Below, piece by piece: positions 8,474-16,108 of a stretch of 38,703 nucleotides of DNA. Where the stretch lies: the NCBI GenBank assembly GCA_015057085.1, contig SVFB01000067.1, positions 1-38,703 of the forward strand. Reading direction: 5' to 3'. How positions within the stretch are numbered: position 1 is the stretch's first letter; each line of letters begins with the position of its first letter. The notes below the pieces were generated by a model, which was not told the origin of the DNA, searched no databases, and worked only from the letters and a program-made list of their open reading frames with translations. Position numbers and translations under genes: made by a program. The DNA comes from Lachnospiraceae bacterium. GTDB taxonomy: Bacteria; Bacillota; Clostridia; Lachnospirales; Lachnospiraceae.

Positions 8474-9277
8474 ATGACCGAATTCAAGAATTTGAAGTTA
8501 ACTGTAGAAGACGAAATCGCAGTACTTGCTATTTCTCGCCCGGCAGCATTAAATGCTTTAAACACCGAAACTTTAAAGGAATTAACCGTTGCTTTGAATG
8601 AAATCGAAGTAAGAGATGATGTAAAAGTTTTAATTTTGACAGGTGGTCCTGACAAGAAGGATAACCCATATAAGTCATTTGTTGCAGGTGCAGATATTTC
8701 TGAGATGGTAAACTTCACAGCTCCGGAAGCAAGAGCATTTGGTACGACTGCAGCAGCTCCATTCTTTAAGTTATCAGAGATGCGTCAAGTTACAATCGCA
8801 GCTGTAAACGGATTTGCACTTGGCGGTGGATGTGAAATCGCTATGGCATGTGATATTCGTATCGCAGCAGACAATGCAATCTTTGGACAGCCTGAGACAG
8901 GACTTGGAATCATTCCTGGATTTGGTGGAACACAGAGACTTGCTCGTTTGATCGGAATGGGTCGTGCAAAGGAATTAATCTTCACATGTGATAACATTGA
9001 TGCACAGGAAGCATACAGAATCGGTCTTGTAAATAAGGTTGTAGCTAAGGAAGAATTAATGGATTCTGCAAAGGCTATGGCAAAGAAGATTGCATCTAAG
9101 GGAAGCTATGCAGTATCTCTTGCAAAGGCTGCAATCAATAACGGATATGACATGGATATCAAGAATGCTGTAGAGAGCGAAGCAAACCTCTTCGGTGTTG
9201 TAAATGATACACATGACAAGAAAGAAGGAATGGGAGCATTCCTTGAGAAGAGACAGGCAACTTTGACTGATTTCTAA
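8474..9277 (+). CDS. crt: Crotonase / short-chain enoyl-CoA hydratase
   Basis: Member of the enoyl-CoA hydratase/isomerase family; by similarity to clostridial Crt it would hydrate crotonyl-CoA to and from 3-hydroxybutyryl-CoA in butyrate-type fermentation. The 267-residue protein has the oxyanion-hole loops (AGADISEM; NGFALGGGCE) and both catalytic glutamates, Glu121 and Glu141, 20 residues apart as in rat mitochondrial hydratase. RBS AGGAGG at 8460-8465. It is monocistronic here: strong promoter before it, strong terminator after it, and no bcd-etf-hbd-thl genes nearby, so those must lie elsewhere. Codon use looks optimised, fitting high expression. A different crotonase-family substrate cannot be excluded. 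Confidence 0.85.
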   Translation: MTEFKNLKLTVEDEIAVLAISRPAALNALNTETLKELTVALNEIEVRDDVKVLILTGGPDKKDNPYKSFVAGADISEMVNFTAPEARAFGTTAAAPFFKLSEMRQVTIAAVNGFALGGGCEIAMACDIRIAADNAIFGQPETGLGIIPGFGGTQRLARLIGMGRAKELIFTCDNIDAQEAYRIGLVNKVVAKEELMDSAKAMAKKIASKGSYAVSLAKAAINNGYDMDIKNAVESEANLFGVVNDTHDKKEGMGAFLEKRQATLTDF

Positions 9278-9309
9278 AGATATAGAAATTGTAATTTATT
9301 CAAACCATG

Positions 9310-9339
9310 ATCCCCGGCAGGCTTTGCCGGGGATTTTTT
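9310..9339 (+). terminator. Strong terminator after crt
   Basis: Perfect 10-bp GC-rich stem atccccggca / tgccggggat (9310-9319 and 9325-9334) followed by a T run. Confidence 0.95.
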
Positions 9340-9362
9340 GTATAATAGGAAAACTTATTAAC

Positions 9363-9391
9363 TTGATGAAGCTCCGCTTTAAGGTTAAAAT
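9363..9391 (+). promoter_or_regulatory. Probable promoter of the CapA-like/kinase/regulator/mutY operon
   Basis: TTGATG at 9363-9368, 17-base spacer, TAAAAT at 9386-9391, 31 bases before the first ATG. A TATAAT at 9340-9345 directly after the crt terminator is a weaker alternative. Confidence 0.5.
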
Positions 9392-9422
9392 GAAAAAGGA
9401 TTATATAGATGGAGAATAGAAA

Positions 9423-10340
9423 ATGAAACGAAGCGGAAAGATTTCGCGGATGCTGATGCCGGCTTTACTGATATCGCTTGGCTTAAGCGGATGTGGAACC
9501 ACCATGTATCAAAAAATGTTAGAGGACAATGACAGACCGGAAGAAATCGATACGGAGTCGGAAGCCGAGACAGAAACACAAGCTGCGGCGGAGGAAGTGG
9601 AAAGCTATCAATTTCAGTTGATTTGTGCAGGAACCATAGATTTGTCTGAAGATGCTACTAACATGGATACCTATCGTTTTTATGAAAGCAATTTAAGCCA
9701 ATGCATTTCAGAAACCTTTCGAAACACAATGAAAGCTGCAGATCTTTGTATTGCAAATGTTCAAAACGCAGAGGCAAACGAGATCACAGAAGAGTTGGGG
9801 ATTGATTTTGATATTCAACAGGTCGGGGAAAAGTCTTTTTCATTGATAGAATCAGATTCGCCGGAAAACGGAGATATTACAGAAACCATAGCTCAAATTG
9901 CTGAGGCATCGGAAACAGTTGATTTTGTCGTGGTTTATGTAAATTGGGATTCAGAAGGCGGATATGAAATTCGCGATACACAAACAGAAATTGCACATGC
10001 ATATATTGATGCCGGTGCAGATGCGGTAATCGGAACGGATTCCTATGTGGTACAGGGAATCGAAATCTATGAGAAGAAGCCTATTTGCTACAGTCTCGGG
10101 AATTTCTGGAGTGATGCGAAAAGCGGAGATACTATGCTTTTGTCCCTTACATTTAGCGGGACGGATGAAGAAGCGAACAGTGTGAAAATACAAATACTGC
10201 CGGGGATCAGAGCCGGTGGACGAAGCGCATATCTGAATAAAGCAGATGAGCAGCTGGAGTTTTTTGAGAAGATTGCAGCCCGTTCCATCAATGTGGAGAT
10301 TGATGAAAACGGATATGCATACGAGAGGGAATCAAGATGA
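9423..10340 (+). CDS. Lipoprotein with degenerate CapA-like fold (pseudoenzyme)
   Basis: A 305-residue predicted lipoprotein: signal peptide with lipobox LSGC (Cys24), then an acidic linker, then a domain resembling the CapA/PgsA metallophosphatase-like family. The family pattern survives (AHAYIDAGADAVIG, VQGIEIYEKKPICYSLGNF), but residues that normally bind metal are changed: the GD motif reads AGT (69-71), the N-x-E motif reads NVQ (112-114), HWG reads NWD (174-176), and the H-P-H motif becomes TDSYV (205-209). The stretch that normally holds the GNNH loop is missing. It should therefore be a non-catalytic surface protein, perhaps a ligand sensor. Its stop overlaps the kinase start (ATGA), so the two are translated together; a sensory role for the kinase is inferred. 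Confidence 0.75.
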   Translation: MKRSGKISRMLMPALLISLGLSGCGTTMYQKMLEDNDRPEEIDTESEAETETQAAAEEVESYQFQLICAGTIDLSEDATNMDTYRFYESNLSQCISETFRNTMKAADLCIANVQNAEANEITEELGIDFDIQQVGEKSFSLIESDSPENGDITETIAQIAEASETVDFVVVYVNWDSEGGYEIRDTQTEIAHAYIDAGADAVIGTDSYVVQGIEIYEKKPICYSLGNFWSDAKSGDTMLLSLTFSGTDEEANSVKIQILPGIRAGGRSAYLNKADEQLEFFEKIAARSINVEIDENGYAYERESR

Positions 10341-11644
10341 CGAATGCGATGACAGTCATTGTATCAGAACTGTGTTTTGCTGCAATTACAGCTATATTTA
10401 CGCTGACAATGGTGATCGTCGGTAAATTTAATACGCGGATTAATCTTCGCGCTGCAGCATTGGAGAGCATGGTTTCTGTGTTGATGCTGACACATGCGGT
10501 AGGAATGCTAATCAGTGGAACTGAGGGGATATTGCCGGCAATTTTTCTGCGTATAATCATATTTATTCATTTTGCAATCAGTTATTTGGCGGTTTGCGAA
10601 TTCAATGCTTACGTCTGGACTTCTCTTGAAATTGGCGGAGCACAAAAGGCCAAGCCGGGAATCATGTGGGTGTATGTGATTTGTACCATCGTCATGGGAT
10701 TATTGATTGTGAGTCAGTGGACCGGATGGTTTTATTATTTCGATGAACATAATACAATGTTCTACGGCAAACTGATTTTGGTATCACCAGCGATGGCTGT
10801 CATGGGACTTGTGGTGGACTGGATATTGGTGATTGTATACCGAAAATATCTTGCAAGAGGAATGTTTATCAAGCTGTCGCTGCTTGTAATATTTCCGATA
10901 ATTGGAGCTGCTTTGGAAAGCTGTTTTCAGAATATGCCATTTGTCAATTTGATGCTGACTGTGGATGGAATATTGGCCTTTGTGGCGACACAGCAGGAGA
11001 CAGCAAGTTATATTCGTATGCAACAGAAGGAATTGTATGAAACGCAGGTCAGCACGTTGCGTTCTCAGATTGCACCGCATTTCTTGTTCAACTGTCTAAG
11101 TACGATTCGTTATTTGTGCAAAATCGATCCGAAACAGGCTTCTGAGGCAGTTATCGATTTGTCATTTTATCTGAGAGGAAATATGGATGCGCTAGACCAG
11201 CTGAATTGTATTCCTTTTGAGCGCGAAGTGGAGCATACCAAGTATTATCTTGCTTTGGAAGCCAGACGGTTTGAAGAAAAAATTAATGTGGAATACGATT
11301 TGCAAGTCCAGAACTTTATGATTCCGCCGTTGACATTGCAACCGATGGTTGAAAATGCTGTAAAGTACGGAATTGCTCCAAAAGAGGAAGGCGGAACAAT
11401 CTGGATTTCGACAAAGGAAAAAGGGGAAATGGTGGAGCTTATGATCAAAGACAACGGGGTGGGATTTGATCAGAAGCAAAAAGTAGATGATGGTCGCTCA
11501 CACCTGGGAATTGCGAATGTGCGCAAGCGTGTGCAGCTGATGAGCCATGGCTCGCTTTCGGTAAAAAGCGAACCTGGCGTAGGAACCATAGTTAAGGTAC
11601 TGGTTCCACAGGGAGGGAAGTATTATGAGGATTTTAGTGGTTGA
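10337..11644 (+). CDS. Seven-TM LytS-like sensor histidine kinase
   Basis: The 435-residue protein has about seven hydrophobic segments (around residues 5-28, 41-60, 65-88, 109-128, 145-167, 177-193, 201-218), a short coiled linker, and a His_kinase/HATPase pair of the LytS/YesM type. The phospho-acceptor is His248 in QIAPHFLFNCLSTIRYL; the ATP-binding part has PMVENAVKYG (N box) and IKDNGVGFD (G1 box). It lacks HAMP, PAS or a large extracellular domain, so it may rely on its membrane region or on the lipoprotein encoded just upstream for sensing. It overlaps both neighbours: 4 bases with the lipoprotein gene and 20 bases with its response regulator. Ligand unknown. Confidence 0.92.
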   Translation: MTNAMTVIVSELCFAAITAIFTLTMVIVGKFNTRINLRAAALESMVSVLMLTHAVGMLISGTEGILPAIFLRIIIFIHFAISYLAVCEFNAYVWTSLEIGGAQKAKPGIMWVYVICTIVMGLLIVSQWTGWFYYFDEHNTMFYGKLILVSPAMAVMGLVVDWILVIVYRKYLARGMFIKLSLLVIFPIIGAALESCFQNMPFVNLMLTVDGILAFVATQQETASYIRMQQKELYETQVSTLRSQIAPHFLFNCLSTIRYLCKIDPKQASEAVIDLSFYLRGNMDALDQLNCIPFEREVEHTKYYLALEARRFEEKINVEYDLQVQNFMIPPLTLQPMVENAVKYGIAPKEEGGTIWISTKEKGEMVELMIKDNGVGFDQKQKVDDGRSHLGIANVRKRVQLMSHGSLSVKSEPGVGTIVKVLVPQGGKYYEDFSG

Positions 11645-12407
11645 TGATGAAAAAGCGCAAATGAGCTTATTGATGGAAGAGCTAAAAGAACTAGAACCTG
11701 ATTCGGAAATTCATGGTTTTTCCAAGCCTAAGGAGGCGCTTGCCTTTGCTGAAACAAATGAAATTGACGTGGCCTTTTTGGATATTCAAATGACACAAAT
11801 CGATGGAATTACCTTGGCAAAGGAATTAAAGAAACTAAAGCCAACAGTTAATATTATTTTTGCGACCGCATTTGGAGATTATGCATTTGATGCCATGAGT
11901 ATGCATGCAAGTGGCTATATTATGAAGCCGGTTTCTGCAAAGCAAATCAAAAATGAATTGGAGAATTTGCGTTATCCCATGTCGGCACCGGCCGGAAATG
12001 GAATCCGAGTGGTTACTTTCGGACCCTTTGATATTTTTGTTAATGGAGAATCTGTCCACTTCGGTCGTGCAAAGTCCAAGGAATTATTGGCATATCTGGT
12101 GGATCGTAGAGGCGCCGGCGTGACAAAGAAGGAATTGGCGGCAGTTATTTTTGAGGATCGGGAATATTCCAGAAGCACACAGGACTATATCAATAAGATT
12201 CTAAGAGAAGTGGAGAAATCCTTAAAAGCAGTAAATGCATCTGAAATGTTTATTAAGAAGATGAATTATTACGCGGTGGATACCTCAAAGTTTACCTGCG
12301 ATATGTATGACTATATGGATGGAAAACCTGAGGCTTTAAATGCCTTCCGCGGAGAATATATGACTCAGTACAGCTGGGCGGAAGATTCAATCGGAGAATT
12401 TTTATAA
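11625..12407 (+). CDS. Response regulator, REC plus BTAD/SARP-like DNA-binding domain
   Basis: The 260-residue protein starts with a receiver domain (acidic pocket VVDDE at 5-9, phospho-acceptor Asp53, Thr81, Lys101) and ends with a winged-helix plus BTAD-like region (about 126-260) beginning VVTFGPFDIFVNGE. LytS-type kinases usually pair with LytTR regulators; this one pairs with a BTAD-type output, a combination seen in clostridial lineages. RBS GGGAGG (11613-11618) lies inside the kinase gene. The stop overlaps the mutY start by one base (TAATG), coupling all four genes. The targets are not visible: no repeated operator was recognised upstream of 9423. Confidence 0.9.
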   Translation: MRILVVDDEKAQMSLLMEELKELEPDSEIHGFSKPKEALAFAETNEIDVAFLDIQMTQIDGITLAKELKKLKPTVNIIFATAFGDYAFDAMSMHASGYIMKPVSAKQIKNELENLRYPMSAPAGNGIRVVTFGPFDIFVNGESVHFGRAKSKELLAYLVDRRGAGVTKKELAAVIFEDREYSRSTQDYINKILREVEKSLKAVNASEMFIKKMNYYAVDTSKFTCDMYDYMDGKPEALNAFRGEYMTQYSWAEDSIGEFL

Positions 12408-13483
12408 TGGATTATGCAACAGCGGAAAAATGGATGAAAGAAAATACCGGTTTGGCACAGATTTTGTGCGACTGGTTTGATGAAAATGCCAGGGTTTTGC
12501 CCTGGCGTTCTTCTGCTAGCCCATATCATGTTTGGATATCTGAGATTATGCTTCAACAAACACGTGTGGAGGCTGTTAAGCGCTATTTTGAGCGGTTTAC
12601 GGCAGAATTGCCGGATGTGAAAGCATTGGCAGAATGCCCAGAGGATGAATATCTAAAATTGTGGGAAGGACTTGGTTACTACAGTCGGGTCAGAAACCTT
12701 CATGCCGCAGCAGTTCAGGTAATGGATGAATATGGCGGAGAATTGCCATCGGAATACGAACAGCTCCTGAAATTAAAGGGGATTGGAAGCTATACTGCAG
12801 GCGCGATTTCTTCGATTGCATTCGGAAAGCCTGCCCCGGCAGTGGATGGGAATGTGCTTCGGGTGTTGATGCGTCTGTTGAAATGTGAATGGGATATAGC
12901 GCAGGCAGATACCAAAAAGAAGGTTGAGAAGATGCTTGATGCCTGGTTACGGGCAGATGGGATGAAACCGGGGAATTTAAATCAGGCATTGATGGAACTT
13001 GGCGCGCTGGTATGTGTGCCAAATGGAGCTCCCCATTGCGAGGAATGCCCTTGGAATCAGTTTTGCGAAACAAGACGAGAACAGGATTGGGAAGCAATTC
13101 CTGTGAAGACACAAAAAAAGCCGCGCAAAATCGAAGAGATGACGGTTTTTGTATTGCAAAACCAGGAGGGAATCTATTTTCGGAAGCGTCCGGCAAAAGG
13201 GCTTTTGGCAGGCTTGTATGAATTCCCGAATGTAAAAGGCTTATTAGATCAAAAGCAGGCTTTGGCAGAGGCAGAGAAAATGGGTGTAAAACCAATCCGA
13301 ATTCGCAGAATTGATGATGCAAAGCATATCTTTACACATATTGAGTGGCATATGATCGGCTATGAGATTTTAGTGGAGAGCGAAGCCAATGAGGAGATGC
13401 TTTATGTGGATATCGAAACTGCGCGAGAGCACTTTGCGATTCCTTCTGCTTTTTCGGCCTATAAAAAGTATATTGGCGTATAA
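12407..13483 (+). CDS. mutY: A/G-specific adenine glycosylase MutY
   Basis: MutY removes adenine mispaired with 8-oxoguanine in base excision repair. The 358-residue protein has the catalytic Glu in SEIMLQQTRVE, the helix-hairpin-helix LKGIGSYTAGAI, the catalytic Asp in PAVDGNVLR, and a four-cysteine [4Fe-4S] motif CVPNGAPHCEECPWNQFC (spacing C-x7-C-x2-C-x5-C, one residue more in the first gap than the E. coli pattern). The C-terminal part is the NUDIX-like domain that recognises 8-oxoG. It is the last gene of the sensor operon, with its start overlapping the regulator stop, and is closed by a strong terminator. Confidence 0.95.
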   Translation: MDYATAEKWMKENTGLAQILCDWFDENARVLPWRSSASPYHVWISEIMLQQTRVEAVKRYFERFTAELPDVKALAECPEDEYLKLWEGLGYYSRVRNLHAAAVQVMDEYGGELPSEYEQLLKLKGIGSYTAGAISSIAFGKPAPAVDGNVLRVLMRLLKCEWDIAQADTKKKVEKMLDAWLRADGMKPGNLNQALMELGALVCVPNGAPHCEECPWNQFCETRREQDWEAIPVKTQKKPRKIEEMTVFVLQNQEGIYFRKRPAKGLLAGLYEFPNVKGLLDQKQALAEAEKMGVKPIRIRRIDDAKHIFTHIEWHMIGYEILVESEANEEMLYVDIETAREHFAIPSAFSAYKKYIGV

Positions 13484-13517
13484 AAAAACCGATATTCTTT
13501 TGAATACCGGTTTTTTT
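13482..13517 (+). terminator. Terminator after mutY
   Basis: Near-perfect 15-bp stem (aaaaaaccgatattc / gaataccggtttttt, one mismatch) with a 4-base loop and flanking A and T runs; it could work in both directions. Confidence 0.93.
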
Positions 13518-13530
13518 ATGAAAAAGATAT

Positions 13531-13606
13531 ATGAAAAAGAAAAATGTTATTTTTGGGAGGACCTCGCACCCTTTACGGATGCGGGGGTATGAAAAAGAAA
13601 AAGTTA
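13531..13606. repeat. Small hairpin flanked by near-identical direct repeats
   Basis: atgaaaaagaaaaatgtta (13531-13549) and atgaaaaagaaaaagtta (13589-13606) differ by one base and are 58 bases apart. Between them a stem cctcgca / tgcgggg (13562-13568, 13580-13586) is the only GC-rich patch in an AT-rich spacer. It is not followed by T residues, so it is not a normal terminator. Function unknown; a small repeat or processed structured RNA is possible. Confidence 0.4.
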
Positions 13607-13611
13607 ATTTC

Positions 13612-13681
13612 TGTTTACAATACATATATTAAGATTTAAATGTGAAGTTGTTGTGTTTAATTTTTAAGGAAATTGTAAACA
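13612..13681. promoter_or_regulatory. Perfect 10-bp inverted repeat in the region before the endonuclease gene
   Basis: TGTTTACAAT (13612-13621) and its exact reverse complement ATTGTAAACA (13672-13681) are about 60 bases centre to centre, roughly six helical turns. The second copy overlaps a possible -35 (TTGTAA, 13673-13678) 17 bases before TAATAA (13696-13701). The arrangement would suit a looping repressor, but no regulator is assigned. Confidence 0.4.
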
Positions 13682-13762
13682 AAATGTGAATAAATTAATA
13701 AGACTAAGGTACTAGAAAGTATAGGCTTTGGAACCGATTTTAAGAAAAATCAATTAGAAATT

Positions 13763-14839
13763 ATGAACAAAAAGCATTTCAAACAAAAGCAATTGAAACA
13801 AAAATCCAAGATGAAATACGGAGTTGGTGGTATCCTACTTGCTGCTGTCATGGCAGCAGTGTTTGCATTAACCAAAACTCCAAATACAATTAGCTCAGAT
13901 ATAGCAAATCCGAATACAGAAAATTTAGATACAGCTAATTCAGATACAGCAGGTTCGAATTCAGATACAGCAGGTTCGAATTCAGATGTCACAGATTTGG
14001 ATGTTGCAATTCCGGAATACTCAGGCTGTGCTTTTACAATTGTAAACGACAATCAGCCATATTTTACGGAGGAAGATCTAGAAGCCGATTGGAATTATGA
14101 ATACTATGGCAATTTAGATACATTAGGACGCTGTACGATTGCGGAAGCTATGGTTTCGAAGGATTCCATGCCGGCGGAGAAACGCGGAGATATTTCTTCT
14201 GTGCATCCAACAGGATTTGTAAATCAAAGCTACGGAGATTTGGTGGAGAGCGATTATTTGTATAATCGATGTCATTTGATTGCCTTTTCTCTGGCAGGTG
14301 AAAATGATAATGAATGTAATTTGATTACAGGCACCAATTATATGAATCTTCAGGGGATGAATCCTTTTGAAACCTATGTGAGAAATTATTTGAATGATAC
14401 GGGAAATCATGTATTTTATCGTGTCACTCCAATCTTTGAAGGCGAGAATCTGGTGGCAAGCGGAGTTCTCATGGAGGCGAAGTCCATCGAGGATGACGGG
14501 ATCTGCTTTTGTATTTATGCCTACAATGTTCAGCCCGGTGTGAGCATTGATTATGCCACAGGTGAAAATGAGCGCAGCAATCTCTATGCAGATTATATTG
14601 GAAATACAACCGATTATATTGGCGAGGTTGCAAATGGAAATTTAAAGAGTTATCAAGCGGTGAATCTTATGACAGAAGCGACGGACTATGATTATGTGGT
14701 CAATATTAATACAGGGCGTGTTCACAAGAAAAGCTGTGCTTCCGTAGCGGATATTCATTCTACCAACCTCCGTTACTATAAGGGAAACTATGAGGACTTG
14801 ATCCAAAACGGATACATTCTGTGCAATCGATGTTTCTGA
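13763..14839 (+). CDS. Membrane-anchored or secreted DNA/RNA non-specific endonuclease
   Basis: The 358-residue protein has a basic N-terminus, one hydrophobic segment (about 20-37), a low-complexity Ser/Asn/Asp/Thr linker (42-80) with an NSDTAGS repeat, and a Endonuclease_NS_2-type (ββα-metal) nuclease core. The core motif is NRCHLIAFSLAGE with His171, then NLITGTNYMNLQGM with Asn186/Asn192; the commoner first motif is D-R-G-H, so D and G are replaced. The C-terminal 40 residues have VHKKSC...CNRC with three to four cysteines, like the small Ada-type metal-binding tail found on secreted nucleases. A role in DNA scavenging or uptake is likely. No strong RBS precedes 13763; the ATG at 13817 is an alternative. 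Confidence 0.82.
   Translation: MNKKHFKQKQLKQKSKMKYGVGGILLAAVMAAVFALTKTPNTISSDIANPNTENLDTANSDTAGSNSDTAGSNSDVTDLDVAIPEYSGCAFTIVNDNQPYFTEEDLEADWNYEYYGNLDTLGRCTIAEAMVSKDSMPAEKRGDISSVHPTGFVNQSYGDLVESDYLYNRCHLIAFSLAGENDNECNLITGTNYMNLQGMNPFETYVRNYLNDTGNHVFYRVTPIFEGENLVASGVLMEAKSIEDDGICFCIYAYNVQPGVSIDYATGENERSNLYADYIGNTTDYIGEVANGNLKSYQAVNLMTEATDYDYVVNINTGRVHKKSCASVADIHSTNLRYYKGNYEDLIQNGYILCNRCF
13937..13987 (+). repeat. 21-bp tandem repeat in the endonuclease linker
   Basis: A 21-bp unit beginning aattcagatacagc occurs twice in full (13937-13957, 13958-13978) and once in part. It encodes the NSDTAGS linker repeat in frame, so copy-number slippage would change only linker length. Confidence 0.85.
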
Positions 14840-14852
14840 AACCAAAGTCACA

Positions 14853-14881
14853 TTGTGAATCAGATTAAAATACAGTATAAT
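14853..14881 (+). promoter_or_regulatory. Probable promoter of glf
   Basis: TTGTGA at 14853-14858, 17-base spacer, perfect TATAAT at 14876-14881; the start codon of glf lies 50 bases on. No clear terminator separates it from the endonuclease gene. Confidence 0.6.
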
Positions 14882-14931
14882 AAACAAGTTGAGAAAACCA
14901 ACAAATAATTCTAAAGGAGAATTGAGAATAA

Positions 14932-16080
14932 ATGAAATATGATGCAATTATCGTTGGCGCCGGAATTGCCGGTGCAACGGCTGCCAGAATTCTTGCAGAA
15001 GAGGGGAATAAAAAGGTCCTTGTGATTGAACGTAGAAGCCATATCGGGGGAAATTGCTTCGACGAATTTGATGATTATGGAATTTTAATCCATACCTATG
15101 GTCCTCATATTTTCCATACCGGAGAAGAATCTGTCCGTGAATTTTTGTCACGCTTTACAGAGTGGTATGATTTTGGACACGAAGTAGTGGCAAAAGTTGG
15201 AGACCAGCTCATTCCTGTGCCATTTAATTTAAATACACTTCATATGGTATACGATCAGGAAAAAGCAGATCGTTTGGAGAAGAAATTATTAGAAGAATAC
15301 GGAGGAGGCAGCCGTGTTCCGATTATGAAATTGCGTGAAAATGAAGATCCGGATGTACGCGAAATCGCAGAATATGTTTATCAGAACGTATTCCTTCGCT
15401 ATACCATGAAACAGTGGGGACAGAAGCCGGAGGATATTTCACCGGAAGTAACCGGTCGTGTTCCGGTTGTAATCTCATATGACAATCGCTATTTTAAGGA
15501 TAAGTATCAAAGTATGCCGCTTCATGGATATACACCGATGTTTGAGGCAATGTTAGATCATGAGAATATTGAAGTTTGTTTAAATACAGATTGCTCTGAA
15601 GTCTTAAAGTTCGAGGATCGCAAAATCTTCTTCAAGGGTGATGAGTTTACCGGAGATGTGATTTATACCGGAGCCATTGATGAATTATTTGATCTTCGTT
15701 TTGGCAGACTTCCATACAGAAGCCTGGATTTTAAATTTGAGCATTTAGATCAGGATTCTTTCCAGGGCCATTCCGTTGTCAATTATACAGTTAGTGAAGA
15801 TTTCACTCGAATTACAGAATTTAAATATCTCACCGGTCAAAAGGATACAAACGGTACTACAATTGTTCGCGAATATCCATTTGCATATACAGGAGCCGAG
15901 GGCGAGATTCCATACTATGCAATTTTGAACGAGGATAACGAAAACTTATATAATAAGTACAAGACCATGACAGAGGAGTTTGAGAATTTCCATCTTTTGG
16001 GAAGACTTGCAGAATATAAGTATTACAACATTGATGCAATGACATTAAAGGCAATGGAACTTGCTCGTACGTTGATCTAG
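14932..16080 (+). CDS. glf: UDP-galactopyranose mutase
   Basis: Glf interconverts UDP-galactopyranose and UDP-galactofuranose, the donor for galactofuranose in surface polysaccharides; it uses reduced FAD. The 382-residue protein starts with the FAD-binding GAGIAGATAARILAEEG and has IGGNCFDEFDDYGI, YGPHIFHT and the family stretch QWGQKPEDISPEVTGRVPV. Length is standard. RBS AAGGAG at 14913-14918. The glycosyltransferase follows 28 bases later in the same operon, so the pair probably adds sugar units, possibly galactofuranose, to a cell-surface glycan; the rest of such a cluster is not in the window. Confidence 0.96.
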   Translation: MKYDAIIVGAGIAGATAARILAEEGNKKVLVIERRSHIGGNCFDEFDDYGILIHTYGPHIFHTGEESVREFLSRFTEWYDFGHEVVAKVGDQLIPVPFNLNTLHMVYDQEKADRLEKKLLEEYGGGSRVPIMKLRENEDPDVREIAEYVYQNVFLRYTMKQWGQKPEDISPEVTGRVPVVISYDNRYFKDKYQSMPLHGYTPMFEAMLDHENIEVCLNTDCSEVLKFEDRKIFFKGDEFTGDVIYTGAIDELFDLRFGRLPYRSLDFKFEHLDQDSFQGHSVVNYTVSEDFTRITEFKYLTGQKDTNGTTIVREYPFAYTGAEGEIPYYAILNEDNENLYNKYKTMTEEFENFHLLGRLAEYKYYNIDAMTLKAMELARTLI

Positions 16081-16108
16081 TTAAGAAGAAATTTGGGAGG
16101 AATTAGAA

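Noticed and set aside
8292-8477. Small ORF across the MITE and crt promoter
   Set aside because: It spans the MITE right end, the promoter and the crt RBS, so it is a chance frame.
12690-13322. 210-residue open frame antisense to mutY
   Set aside because: mutY on the plus strand has intact catalytic motifs; the antisense frame is a codon-bias shadow without RBS or recognisable motifs.
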